From Phoronis australis (Eukaryota; Phoronida; Phoronidae), in contig NMRA01001008.1 of the NCBI GenBank assembly GCA_002633005.1, positions 2,943 through 66,942 on the forward strand: 64,000 nt of DNA. The letters are read 5' to 3'. Made by a program: the position numbers and the translations under genes. Below, piece after piece: positions 10,506 through 21,439 of the stretch; within the stretch, counting starts at the first letter, position 1, and every line of letters starts with the position of its first letter. The notes beneath the pieces were generated by a model, which searched no databases, was not told the DNA's origin, and saw nothing but the letters and a program-made list of their open reading frames with translations.

Positions 10506-11425
10506 GTAGAGCTTCATATGTTTCATTGTTGAGATAAAAATAGTGCTGCTATCAGGGTTTGAATTTGAAACAATGTGAAACATGTCTTTGGTTTTGCCAA
10601 TGGGCTTATAATCTTTAACAAGCTCACTGATTCTTGTAGCCATTTGGTCAAGTCAGTGTAAAGCTTCTTGGTTTTGCTATAAGTTTCAAAAAGTATACGC
10701 GGAAGTATACATGTGAGATTAAACTTTCAGTTCTAACCCTGGTTGTGCCGGCTAAATGTCCATGAAGCATAAGTAAGAAGTTCTATGCTGGCTGGAGAGA
10801 GCTAGTTAGAATACAACTAGTTCTGCTCATTATGTAGAGTTGTGCCTTTTCTTATCAGATTAACGTATTAAACAATGAAAAGTTCATGAAAATAAATAAA
10901 TGGGCATCGTAGTTTATTGCAGTTGCCAACAGTTTCATCATTTGATAAAAATATTATTTAATTTGTCATAGAACTTGAACTAAACAGTTACAGAATACGA
11001 TTCCTGGTTAGCCTGAAGTCCAACTTTTATTAACACATTAAGTTTTGTCATATGCACGGTTTGTTCTAGATTATGATAGCATGACATGTGACCACGTGTA
11101 TGTTTTGTATTCAAGTTGTATAGAATAAAATTGTTTTGAATGTCGCGAATCCAAGATTATAACTTCATTCAAAACAGTATGTGGAAAACTGACCCACTGC
11201 AGTGCATGCTTGAATTAAACTTGCAGACTAGTCTTGCACTTGAATCCTGGAGAGAGATTGGTTAAATTTTGAGTTTGAAGACTATTTTCTAGGCTCTGTA
11301 TATAAGTCAGGAAGTTTTACAAATCAGTGTTGTATAAACAGCACGATAAATGTCCAGCAAGTTAAGATGTCTTATACTGATAGCTTTTACCCGTCTGTTA
11401 TTAATTTTTTTTGTCTTTATTGCAG
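10506..11425. other. AT-rich stretch, possible intron
   Basis: If the two flanking exon candidates are real this is an intron of about 920 bp. It has no ORF or repeat signature. Confidence 0.3.
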
Positions 11426-11490
11426 AGTGTGCCTTCAACAATCGTTGGATAAGGAAGGCTACCCAGACTACGCAACGTACGCACTCATGA
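11426..11490 (+). CDS. Candidate terminal exon joining 10412-10505
   Basis: A strong acceptor (ttttttgtctttattgcag) ends at 11425. Joined in phase with the exon ending at 10505, it reads ECAFNNRWIRKATQTTQRTH and stops at 11488-11490. Another frame reads SLDKEGYPDYATYALMKCSS before a stop. Which frame is used depends on the upstream phase. Both are short, so this remains tentative. Confidence 0.28.
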
Positions 11491-11630
11491 AGTGCAGCTC
11501 ATGAACCTATGAATTCAGTTATCTGAGCTCAGAAACGCGCGTTTGTAGTCACAAAACATGGATTATTTGCTTGTGAAGCCAAGCGAGCAGATCCAGCTAA
11601 AGAAGATTAAGTGGCTTGTGGTCTACCATA

Positions 11631-12127
11631 GGGCCCTTTCACATTGACTTAACTCTTGTCTGAGCGGAGCATCGGCGTACACTGCGAAGTTAACTGGGCC
11701 GTTCATTCTGGCTATGGTAGTTAATGAACTTCGAAGTTAACAGTACGAGACGCTGTCGTGATCGAAGGTATCCCAAGGTAGCACAGCACGCTAAGATGTG
11801 ACAACTTGGGAACATTTACATGTGTTAGTTGACATAAAACTTATTTTGAAATTGATTGGTGATTATTATAGCAAGGTATAAGCAACTATTAGACATCACA
11901 CTACTATGCTATTGTTAATGATAACAGTGGCCCCTGGCAATAACTTCGATAGGACTGAAGTTGATCGTTTATATTGCGTGGCAGCGTTGACGCTAAGCAA
12001 TTAAATCCACCTGTTTAGTGCGAAGTTAACTGGCGCTGCTAACTTCCTTCCAGGACCAAAGTTTAAGCGTTCATACTGACATTAACTCCCAAAAACATCG
12101 ACGCGTCGATGTTAGTATGAAAGGCCC
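11631..12127. mobile_element. MITE with GGGCC(C)TTTCA termini
   Basis: The left end reads GGGCCCTTTCACATTGAC. The right end in reverse complement reads GGGCCTTTCATACTAAC. Both ends are flanked by TA (ATA on the left, TAT on the right), suggesting a short TA-containing target duplication. Internal GAAGTTAACTGG motifs occur near 11687, 11735 and 12018. There is no ORF. Near the right end the terminal motif is reiterated as a hairpin around a perfect 20-bp palindrome (12094-12113). PIF/Harbinger-like and Tc1/mariner-like MITEs share such features; the class is not fixed here. Confidence 0.72.
12094..12113. repeat. Perfect 20-bp palindrome
   Basis: AACATCGACGCGTCGATGTT is fully self-complementary and CpG-rich in otherwise AT-rich DNA. 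It is nested in a larger hairpin (about 12071-12120) at the right end of the MITE. Confidence 0.9.
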
Positions 12128-13004
12128 TATATGTGTATGAAGTTCAGTAGCTTTAAATTAAAGGAAAAACAATATTTTTGTGGTCAAAGGTCTAAGTTTT
12201 CTAATTTACATCTCGTATAATCAGGTTTTACTTAGGGTTACTTATAGTGAAACTTGTTCGCACCATGGAGTGTATTGGATTTACTGTTATTATGATTGTC
12301 AAAAAACGAAACTTTGTCTTTTAAATTGATATTTTTATGGTTGCAAACAATTTTCGGTGATTCTAGGCACCATTTCTAGCATAAGGATTGTACTTCCCAA
12401 AATCAGACATGTGGCCATTGTCGATAAACTTTTAGTTACCTGTTACGTTTTATGTTATGCTCTTGTCTCTGCGGATATTTTTGGATTTTGCATATTAAGT
12501 GATTTGTTATTCTTGGTATCACTGCTGTAATTTTAGTTGAAAACGTCTGCTGTTGAAACGTAGACTTTTTTGTAGTCCGCGAGGCTATGTAATCACTTTT
12601 CTTTGGTTGTGTTTCATGATTTGGTAGTGATTTCTCTGTTTGCACATTCCCTTTTGCTCCCCCAGTTATCGCATAATTGTCATAGACTGAGAAATATGCA
12701 AATAATGAATACATAATTAGTCTCATTTAGTCTTCACTGCATTGTATGCATGACACATGATGAACTGATTTTTAAATGTTTCTGGTTTTTAAGATTTTGA
12801 TATTTCACTTATGTTCACTTCTTTTAAGGAACTAGTGTATTTTAGGAAGTCATTTTATTTTCTGCAATTAATCACTGTTAATGAAATGTTAATAGAAGTC
12901 TAGTTTGTTTAATCTTGATGAGAATCATTAAATTTGTTACTGTACTCCACTCTTGTTTTAGTGAAAGTCGAAATTTTTGAATGTCTGTCCTATTGAAAAT
13001 TATT
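12128..13004. other. AT-rich sequence, minus ORF of 96 codons not convincing
   Basis: The minus-strand ORF at 12436-12726 is rich in K, Q, T and S but has no motif or splice context. Otherwise nothing is recognised between the MITE and the right palindrome array. Confidence 0.35.
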
Positions 13005-13350
13005 TCTTTTAGAAAACTTCAGTTTTCAAAACTTATATTCGGAAAATTAGTTTTCAAAAACTTAAGTTTATATGACTTATATTTGTTACTAAAAACTTGT
13101 TCCAAAACTTAAGTTTTTCAAAAACTTATGTTTCTGAAACTTAAGTTTTCCAAAAGTATTTTTAAGTTTTCAGAAAACTTAAGTTTTCAGAACATAAGTT
13201 TTTGAAAAACTTAAGTTTTTGAAAACTTAAGTTATGAAAACTTAAGTCCGTTCCAAAAAACTTGTTCCAAAATACTTAAGTTTTCGCCAAAAACTTACGT
13301 TTTCGGGAATGAAAACTTAAGTTTTTCGATGAAAACTTAAGTTCATTTTT
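13005..13350. repeat. Degenerate array of AACTTAAGTTTT palindromes (right)
   Basis: More than a dozen CTTAAG-centred units (AAAACTTAAGTTTTC, AAACTTATGTTT, GAAAACTTAAGTT) are spaced by 15-25 bp. They are better preserved than the left array at 7875-8240 and end abruptly at 'cttaagttcatttttgtaagg'. Being palindromic, the units give no strand information. Confidence 0.82.
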
Positions 13351-13793
13351 GTAAGGGTAGGAAAGCCATCTATGGCTAAAAGTAATAAATACGGAAAGTA
13401 ACTTGTGTCTAGGACAATTAACGACAAACAGGAAGGAGTCTACTAGGTATAAAATTGGCTAATTAGTGAGCGTACTGTTGCTTGTGGCTGGGCCAACAGG
13501 AAGCTGGAGAGAAAGAACAAACAGCGCTACCATCGGACTTGAATTTATTTTGACTCGGTACAAGTACACTATTGCACCAAACCCGTGTAAACATATGTTC
13601 GTATTTTGGCGTTAGTTTTCTTTCAAATATCTGGCTGACTGATATTTTCTAAGATTAAAATAGCTGTAAATTTTGGTTTTTACTGCACAGTATAACAATC
13701 TGTCATTAATTGTTTCCCGTGGGTACTACGCACACACCTGGAATCAGAGGACGTTGGGTAAAAGACACTCAAACAATTTCAGGTCTGACATCA

Positions 13794-15177
13794 GGGCCCG
13801 GTCTCCAATCTCCGTACTCAGACTCGAATCATGCTCAAACTCACACTTCATACTCAACTCGAGTACAGACTCAGCTTTGGTGTATTCAATGTCATACTCG
13901 AAAAATCTGTACTCGAAATTTCGAGCACGTACTCAGTTTTCGAGTGTACTCGAACTGAAGTGTATCTCTTCTATATTTCGAGTACGATTTTGAGTAAAAA
14001 TTTGGAGTCTATGCTCAAATTTCAAGTTTGGTATGGCAGTGTGCTTGAAATCGTACTCGAAAATAAATACGAGCCAGAGAACAAAATATCGAAAAGAAAC
14101 CAAGAAACACAGCAAATCTAAAAAAATAAGTCCTCTTACCGTATCTCAGCACTTCAATTTCAGTTCAGAGATAATAGTTTTCATCTTAAATCTTCTTATT
14201 CTTCACCTTATTAACCCGCCGTATCACTGTATGTTACGGCAGCCATTCTACTTCTACAATTCCTGGCAACAGGCGCATTGTAATCCCTTGTCGGCGAGTC
14301 GTAACAAGCGTCGAAAGCAGTTGTGGGAAAAGTCGTGTGAGAAGTTTGTGCTGCCCTTATTTCGGTATGTGTGCCTACGTTTTGTAGGGTTTCCAAAAGA
14401 CGAGGAGGGGAGGGAAGTTAAAAAAGTTCGCTTTCCTGTCAGGTACATTTCTCATCATAACTTAGTCATCTATAATTCCTCAATCCCCAAATGGAATTCC
14501 AGACTTTGCCGATTTCTAAGTAGACGTCTCGTCCCGTTCACTGCCACTGGTGAACTCTGAATGTCTGCACAAGTATTGTTTTTTAACTCACGTGCCAAAT
14601 GTCAACTCACTTGTTACATCCCGGTAAAATACGAAGATATAGTATCAAAGTTTGACATCAGCGTAGGCCTACACAGCAATGGGTTTTGTGTGAAGACTAA
14701 ATTAGCAACAGAGATGTGATGTGATAAGCTGTTACAAATTTCTTAAGACATTTTCGAGACTGGGTGAGGAACTCAAGAAGTAAAGCTTAGTAATTGCCAA
14801 ATGTATCAAAGAAATGGCATAAGAATATTTATTGAAACTAAAAAATGAATAACAGTTACAGAACACTCAGAATTCCACGTTATAGACATACTCTTGAAGT
14901 TGTAGCGACAGCAGACGATAATGTAGGCCTAGTTCTTGGGGTGGTCTATTCCAATAGCGAGCGATGAATCAGCGCGGCTTTGCGTGATTTTGCACTTCAC
15001 ATCATAAAGAGTTCCATAGCAACTCGAGTATGAGTGTCAGATTTGAGTACGTTTGGAGTCTACTCGAAATAAGACATTAGATACGCTTTTTTGAGTACGA
15101 CTCCAGTGAGCACGATTTTGAGTATGAAATCTCGAGTATGAGTATGAGTCTGAGTACGGAGATTGGAGACCGGGCCC
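13794..15177. mobile_element. DNA element with GGGCCCGGTCTCC termini (copy A)
   Basis: The two ends are near-perfect inverted repeats beginning GGGCCCGGTCTCCAATCTCC and continuing with CGTACTCAGACTC. Inside each terminus are many degenerate ACTCGA/GAGTA motifs (about 13810-14070 and 15020-15160), like subterminal transposase sites. The interior has a 175-codon plus ORF (14033-14560) and shorter minus ORFs; none shows a recognisable transposase motif, so this copy is probably non-autonomous. No clean target duplication was found. Related short copies are at 38850-39218 and 55415-55817. Confidence 0.82.
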
Positions 15178-17000
15178 AGGTAACGCATCCCAATATAAGT
15201 TTTCAAAGAAAGAAATACGACACTGCCTTATCTATTTTTAAAGTTAATTCCACTCTTATTGTATAGTACATTTGTGAAGGTTTTGTCTGTCATATTTAGG
15301 AAAGAATATATAAATGAGGCTTAAAAGTTTTGGGCCATGTGGTTTGAAATTTAGCCGCCTTTTATACCAAAATCGGGTCCACCAACCTTAAATTTGCAGC
15401 ATTCGCATGTTTCGTATCTGTTGCGCATCGATCCACAATTTTTATAAGCTCCACATCTATCCGACTACATCAAATGCGAAAAGAATAGGTTCTTGCATAT
15501 TCTAATAAAAGACTGAAGAGGAAAGTTAAATCGTAGTCCCCAGACAAATGCAATCAAAATGGTAAAAAGTTATCATGATTTACAAATTTTAACGGAGTCC
15601 AGATAGCGTGGCTCTATGGTTACAGAACATGCCCCCTAGTGTGACTAACCTGTTTACCATTTTTCTAACACCTTCCAACTAATTATGCAGTTTGGGATTT
15701 CGTCAGCTGCTGACTTGGCGCCACCCGGTTCTAATTCCTCTCGTTTCAGACAGAAGTCAATTTTAGTGAGGAAGGGGTGCTTTTACTGAGAGCTCGGGAA
15801 AAAGACTGGCCGGTAACATTTAAATTCGTATTTGTTTTATGTCTACTTAACCGATCGACCATTCCGGGATTAGTACAAGGTGGGTGATCAAGTTAAACCA
15901 GTCAAGCTTATTTGCTCTTCCAGTTCTAGCTGAGTTAAATACACATGTAAATACACATATAAAATGTTCATATGTTTCTTACCCTTGGGTTGAAAGTTGG
16001 TGGCAGGTCGATGTCGCCTTCAAACTTTCCCGCTAATTCTTCCGGATTTGCTTCCTCATGGACTCCTGAGGAATATGAGACATTTCGTCACTTATTGTAC
16101 TCTTTCTAGTATTCATCAGTCGACGGAACTGGCTTGTGTGGCGTACAGTACATGTCCATCGAATCATATCAAAATAAGCAAGGCAAATCGACGACTTATA
16201 AAGCTTTCTTAGAAAGGGATTTTTGTTATTCGGAATTGCGTATGGTCCTGGCAATGTTTTGCCATCAGAAGAAAGCAAAATTTAAACATCCAAATTTGCC
16301 ACTGCAAGAAAGCAGCAAACAAAGACCGGTCGGTGGCAGCAGTTTTGAACATTCGCCGTTGCCTGAGCCCATTGAATTGAACTCCAAAGTTTGCAAGCGT
16401 TACTCGAAGCTGTTTGAATTAACTCCGTGAGCATTCTCGCGGTGACGTACAACTGAATCCTTGCCACTCATCACATTTGGCACGACTTCAGCGTGGTCGG
16501 ATTAATGCTTTAAAGTATTGTAGGAACTAAATTTACATGGCCGTAGAAGACAATAACCATTAAAAGACGTTTTCGTTTAAAAAAGGTAAACAGGAGTGAC
16601 GGGCTCATTTCTTAGACTGAAAATTTTCAATGAACTAAGTAAATACATAAATACTCGAATCATTAAAATACAGAAGTATAGTGTTGGATATTATAGTGCG
16701 GATACTTTTGATCTGAAGTTGGTTAAAGTATACCTAATGCCACATCAATTGATGTTAATTTTGTTTTTCGCGCCCTAAGTTTGAGTGCAGTCTTACATGT
16801 ACACATGTGGTGAAAAAAGGTACTTACGTGCAGTTCGTCTTCCTAATGCTGCAGAAGAACGGCCGTCAGTCTACAAAATTTGATTATAGTATTATCTACT
16901 TAATGCCCGGCTGTTATTCATAAAACATCTCTACGTATAAAGAATCGGCTATGCACTATTCACAAGATTGTCTGATTGAACATCGGAAGGCTTCATCGTC
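15178..17000. other. Unassigned sequence with weak ORFs
   Basis: A 98-codon plus ORF (16134-16430) ends in a K/S/P-rich stretch and overlaps similar ORFs on the other strand. It has no motif, splice support or start context. Nothing else is recognised. Confidence 0.35.
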
Positions 17001-17002
17001 AA

Positions 17003-17221
17003 TTACCAAAAGTGTTCTAAACAGTACTTGTATCTGTATTTGCCCACCTTTTGAACGGATCTGGCGAATATATGCGTCTGAAGTAAAGCTATGATCAAGA
17101 AAGACAAGACCAACACGATGCGGTGATTAATTCCCGACAAATTGAAAAAAAATACTAGCAATGAAAATGTAACGCATTGAAGATATGTTTTATCCAGTTG
17201 ATCAGCCCTGGCTAGTTCCAT
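17003..17221 (-). CDS. Hydrophobic minus-strand ORF, possible membrane-protein exon
   Basis: A 72-codon ORF begins MELARADQLDKTYLQ and contains two hydrophobic runs (CVTFSLLVFFFNLSG and RIVLVLSFLIIALLQ), followed by a basic AR-S-Q-K. A donor-like CAAAAG/GTGGGC follows that K. This could be an exon of a membrane protein, but AT-rich antisense DNA often yields hydrophobic ORFs by chance. No family was identified. Confidence 0.2.
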   Translation of the reverse strand: MELARADQLDKTYLQCVTFSLLVFFFNLSGINHRIVLVLSFLIIALLQTHIFARSVQKVGKYRYKYCLEHFW

Positions 17222-17586
17222 CTCTTTTTATCACTCCGGCTGGTCTGCTAACTCAGCTTGTCCGGAACCCTGCTTTGCAGGTAGTTATAGCCCAGCGTAG
17301 TAATCTTGTGTGGCGATTCTCTGAGTGTGCAGGGCTAGCCTGGACTGAAAGTGAAATATCTCGGCCAAAACTTCATCGATTTTCGTGGGAGAAAAACGCT
17401 TGTTTTCAGAATTTTACGAGGAATTTGTTGATGAATCTTTTACATGTCATTGAAAAAGGCGAAAATACAAACGCGCGAGTCATATTTCTTCAGGCAGCCC
17501 TTAGCGGCTTCACGGGCAATAAAATGTAATCGGCCGAATAGATTCGTCGACCACAGATTTACCCTGTGGTTTTTCCGCTTGATCCC

Positions 17587-17628
17587 AGACCGCCCCGAGT
17601 TGCTCCAGCAGCCAACTCGGGGCGGTCT
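17587..17628. repeat. Perfect 16-bp GC-rich hairpin
   Basis: AGACCGCCCCGAGTTG at 17587-17602 pairs exactly with 17613-17628, leaving a 10-nt loop (17603-17612). The stem is much more GC-rich than its surroundings. No tRNA, snRNA or known motif was recognised around it. Confidence 0.92.
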
Positions 17629-17649
17629 CTCACGAGGGTTTAGCGTTAT

Positions 17650-17850
17650 GGTTTGGTGTACTCCCTTGGTACTTTATATGATATTTGCCCATTTGGCAGT
17701 TTGTACCCACTTGGTACTTGTTATTGACATTGCCGTTTTGCTCGACCCAGTTGGTAGGCAATCGGCCACTACCCATTTGGTATTGTGTACCCATTTGGTA
17801 CTATGCTAACCTGTGCCACTTAGCATCCGTTACTCAAATGTACTTTTGGG
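17650..17850 (+). repeat. Degenerate tandem repeat of ACCCATTTGGTACT
   Basis: At least six imperfect copies of (T)ACCCA(T/C)TTGGTA(C/T)T lie in direct order with variable spacing (near 17659, 17687, 17706, 17749, 17770 and 17789). It overlaps a long open frame that is probably a by-product of the repeat. Confidence 0.7.
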
Positions 17851-19779
17851 TATCGGAAATGTGTGTGTTATCTCTTGTAATTAAGGAACCCATCTGGTTC
17901 TGTGAAATATTTATTTGTAGAGCTGTGACCCTTAAATTCCCAATACAGCTTAAAATATACATTATTCTTGTTGTTTTATTTGTCCCCAATAAGGTACATG
18001 TAGTTCTCTCTCTGAAGAGTTTTCGTTGAAGTAAGGTGTTAAAAAGGAGCGATAGGCTGTCTTGTCGGGAATTTTGTCTCCCTGGAGAAGCTCCACGTAA
18101 AGGGTATGCAAACGTTAATGTGTCCTCTCGGACAAATCCTGTTATCGTATCTCACAACGTATTTAAACAAGCTGTTTGTGGAAACATCACCAAACATGGT
18201 CATGACGTTAGTAAAGAAAGAGGTTGCGTAGTTTATATTTAAATATCATTACTACTCGTTCCCCGAACATCGATTAGCTCCAATTTGCTATTGTTATAGT
18301 GACATACATGTATGTAGCCGGAAGTGTTCTCTCGGTTAGTAACTCCCTTCAAACTGTGAAAGTTGCTTAAAGATCTTTTCTCAAAAACCTATTTTAAATA
18401 TAACGCTTAGTAAATATATACCAAAATAAGTTATGTTTAACAGTTTTCCCGCTTTTTGTTATCCAACTCAAATTTTTACCTCTACCAAAATCAGAAAATC
18501 ATTGACAATTCTCGACTATACCCGTGATTGAGTTCCCTGTACTTCACTTTCAGAACGGTTCTTGAACTACGGCCATGTTGTCCTCGAAAATGTATTTATT
18601 TTACTTCTGCTGAGCATAAAACCCGTTGTTATTTTATTTGATTGTTTCCGATTCAAATTTTGGATCTCGAAATACACACTTGGTTGTATGTTGATGAAAT
18701 ATTGTAAGTTAAAATGGTTAATACGTCTCACGTCTCACAGTCAGGACCATAGACATCACATAGACCAGGCGCGCGCCACTCAGATACATGCAGCTCGCGT
18801 TGTCAATATGACGCCATATTGGAGAGTGTTACACAGGACAAAAATGGCGGAAAACACTGGGAGCCTTACGGCATCAGTCAAAAAATCGGCGGGCTCCTAG
18901 TGTTATGCTTGCAGCCAAACAGTTAAGTTTTTTGGTCCTGCATTTGAGTCGTGGATTTTTTGTTCGGTCATGGAGTTTAGAGGTGCTGCCACCAGGTTTT
19001 TATGTTCTGCCACCATAGTTTAAGGGGAGCGATTATGCGTATAGTCCGGATACCTATCGTCGTCAGGCTCCAAAGGTCGTCCGCCATCTTCTTTCGCGTA
19101 CAGCGCAGCCACGCGGGATTTAGCGTTCCAATTTGGAGTGCTCGTCTGCACGTTAGGTACTAACCTCTCGGGAGAAACACGCATGGAAGAACTGAGACTA
19201 AAATTAATGCATTTACCGACTCTTTTTTTGAGACCACTTAAAAAATTGTAGATTTTACTAATGCACTTTTTTGTTCATTTTCAGAAGATATTTTCGAAAT
19301 TAAATTTTCTTCAGAAGAAACAAAAAGCAACTCGGGGGTTGTTTATGCAATTTATCTATTTGTCCCAGGCACTAACCGACATCTGTTAGGCCAAAGGAAA
19401 AACGCAGCAGACAAATGGAACACGCTGGGTGCTTAACAGTTTCGGCCCACGCCTTGGTCATCAAAATATTGTTCACTTGTTTTTTTATTGCCACACAAAG
19501 AACTGAGCTCAACATTTATGTTGAAATTTTTGGTTAAAGCATTTTGAATTTATATGAAGAAAATTAAAATACTTGAATTGATAGAGAATGGCCACCAATA
19601 AAGTAAAACATTGATTTTATTTCACTATATTGCAATTGTTACACATACAACACAGCATGACATAATCAAAAATAAAAGAAGAGATTGAGCAATAAAATTC
19701 AAGTGCAACTTTGATATTTATTTATTTATTTATGAATGCAGAAGCCTGTTAAAGGTGAGACAAATCAAACAATACGATA
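17851..19779. other. Unassigned sequence; CpG-containing stretch near 19.0-19.2 kb
   Basis: There is no convincing exon. A short inverted repeat (AACACTGGGAGCC near 18854 against GGCTCCTAGTGTT near 18891) and a locally CpG-rich stretch at about 19030-19160 (including CGCCATCTTCTTTCGCG) could mark a 5' end, but no transcript can be drawn. A (TTTA)n tract lies at 19715-19734. Confidence 0.3.
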
Positions 19780-19965
19780 ATGGGTAATTTATTAGAACAA
19801 ACTTCCGCCGACCAAGTCTCAAAGCAGTACAGTTCTGTTTTGGCTGACAAGGTGTTAACAGAGAATGAAGAGAAACTGAAAAGAAAAAGAAGGACAGAAG
19901 AGATAAGTGGTGTTAAGAACAACAAGAGCAAAAAGTCAAATAAAGGGGTCACAAATACAAAATAA
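19780..19965 (+). CDS. Lysine-rich 61-codon ORF, unknown
   Basis: ATG ORF reading MGNLLEQTSADQVSKQYSSV, then a basic LKRKRR segment resembling a nuclear localisation signal, and a K/N/S-rich tail. Composition is protein-like (low Cys and aromatics, charged helix). No splice sites, domain or neighbours support it, and A-rich DNA easily encodes Lys/Asn runs. Confidence 0.22.
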   Translation: MGNLLEQTSADQVSKQYSSVLADKVLTENEEKLKRKRRTEEISGVKNNKSKKSNKGVTNTK

Positions 19966-20452
19966 GTAAGGTCTATCTGGAATAAAATAATTGCGATTTA
20001 TTTTCCAGAACTGAAATTCTAAATCAATTTTAATCGATATAAAAATCGATGTCATACTAGTTAAACAGTTTGTGGTTGAACTAGAGTTGCTGTAAACCAC
20101 TTTCCACAATTTTCTTGGCCTTTTTCTGTGTGGTTTTCTGTTCTTTCAAAAGGCGGCAGCATATGACGACCATAGGAGTCATTATAAAATGGCTGCCGAA
20201 AAGCAATGCAGAGTTGAACAACTCGGCTTAAGTAAAAGAAAACGTTTGAATCAACGAATACTATACACTTGTAAGAGTTAAATCAAATCCTATTCAGAGC
20301 ATAACTTTGAAATGGAATAATTGGGTGAGTACGACAACAAGCCGGTTTTATGCTTAGGCGGACGACCATTGGGTTCCCGAGTATACTTATGAAAAAATTT
20401 GGAAATTTTGTGCATTTGCACTGCTTGCTTACGAGCTCTTTGTTTTGTGACT

Positions 20453-20478
20453 TATATATATATATATATATATATATA
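20453..20478. repeat. (TA)n microsatellite
   Basis: Uninterrupted alternating TA, followed by catgcatatata. Confidence 0.95.
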
Positions 20479-20589
20479 CATGCATATATACATTGTACGC
20501 TGGTACAAAGATCACGGCAGATGTAAAATACTGCAAAGAATGACAAATGGAGGTTTCAGTAACTTTAATAATGTTCTGTTGAATGTCGA

Positions 20590-20835
20590 ACGACTAGTGT
20601 CATGCACATGCACATGCACACACTCACACAAACACACACACACACACACACACATTTACCACTATAATTCGGCAGTAATCTTTTTCGTATGCGTATTTCA
20701 TTGAAGACGCAACGTTTAATTTCGATTCTTTCAAATTCCGTGAAAAGACATTTTGTATTTACATCACAGAAGTGCAATAAAAACCCAATATACTTCAGTA
20801 GATAACAAAGAGATGTTTCGAGACACACATCTCAT
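20590..20835 (-). repeat. Duplicated unit, copy 1, with (CA)n end
   Basis: A CA-rich tract (20605-20654) is followed by a segment whose blocks 'cggcagtaatc', 'cgtat', 'ttgaagac', 'ttctttca' and 'acatcaca.cagtgcaataaaaa' recur in order at 21155-21320. On the minus strand both copies translate to related peptides (CDVNTK...FERIEIK...RLLPNYS against CDVKTR...YERTEIE...RLLPTYS). Confidence 0.75.
20605..20654. repeat. (CA)n microsatellite
   Basis: catgcacatgcacatgcacac followed by mostly pure CA to 20654. Confidence 0.92.
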
Positions 20836-21084
20836 CTCCAGGCTTGCATTTACAACTAGGTCACTGTGAAATTTACATCAGAAATAACAAATGCAATGTA
20901 ACACATGAAATTCGAATGCGAAACTGTTTTATCGGTCCCCGGGTATATTGTCCGATCCCCGGGATTCCTGTTTTAAAGTACGAGGTTCGTGTTGTACTGA
21001 CTGGTTAGCTGTTTTGAAGGTTCAGGTGGTTTTTTTCGACTCCGGGATATCTGTTTTACACCGGTTCGATGGAACACTCTCTCG

Positions 21085-21365
21085 CTATATACGTGTGTGT
21101 GTGTTTGTTTGTCTGTGTGTGTGTTTGTGTGTGTGTGTATGTGTGCATATATGAATATCACTATATGTTGGCAGTAATCGGCCTCGTATACATATTTCCT
21201 TGAAGACACGACTTTGATCTGTTCTTACAAGTTCAATTTCTGTTCTTTCATACCCTCTAAGTAGATATCTTGTCTTTACATCACAACAGTGCAATAAAAA
21301 TTCAAACGACATCAGTAAGTAACTGATTTTTATTACACAGTTGTGATGTGAAACAAGATCTCTAT
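21085..21365 (-). repeat. Duplicated unit, copy 2, with (TG)n end
   Basis: Tandem relative of 20590-20835. A TG-rich tract (21092-21146) replaces the CA tract. Blocks occur in the same order and orientation, with about the same length. The minus-strand peptide similarity could reflect DNA identity alone or a former coding region ending in a microsatellite. Confidence 0.75.
21092..21146. repeat. (TG)n microsatellite
   Basis: Interrupted TG repeat (tgtgtgtgtgtttgtttgtctg and onward). Confidence 0.92.
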
Positions 21366-21439
21366 TTAGAGAATTTAAAAGAACTGAAATTAAACTCGTA
21401 AAACAGATCAAAGTAGTGTTTTCAATGGAATATATACGA

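Noticed and set aside
13005-13350. CRISPR-like array
   Set aside because: Repeats are short, palindromic and degenerate, with irregular AT-rich spacing, in a eukaryotic context with no cas genes.
14033-14560. 175-codon plus ORF in element copy A
   Set aside because: Longest ATG ORF without Ns apart from the non-LTR ORF1, but its composition shifts from K/S-rich to F/Y/R-rich, minus-strand ORFs overlap it, and no transposase or other motif is seen. Kept only as a note under the element.
17444-18029. Overlapping plus ORFs of 114-121 codons
   Set aside because: Openness is explained by the ACCCATTTGGTA repeat; peptide repeats such as THLVLC come directly from it.
20283-20704. ORFs on both strands containing YIYIYI or HTHTHT runs
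   Set aside because: Produced by the (TA)n and (CA)n microsatellites.
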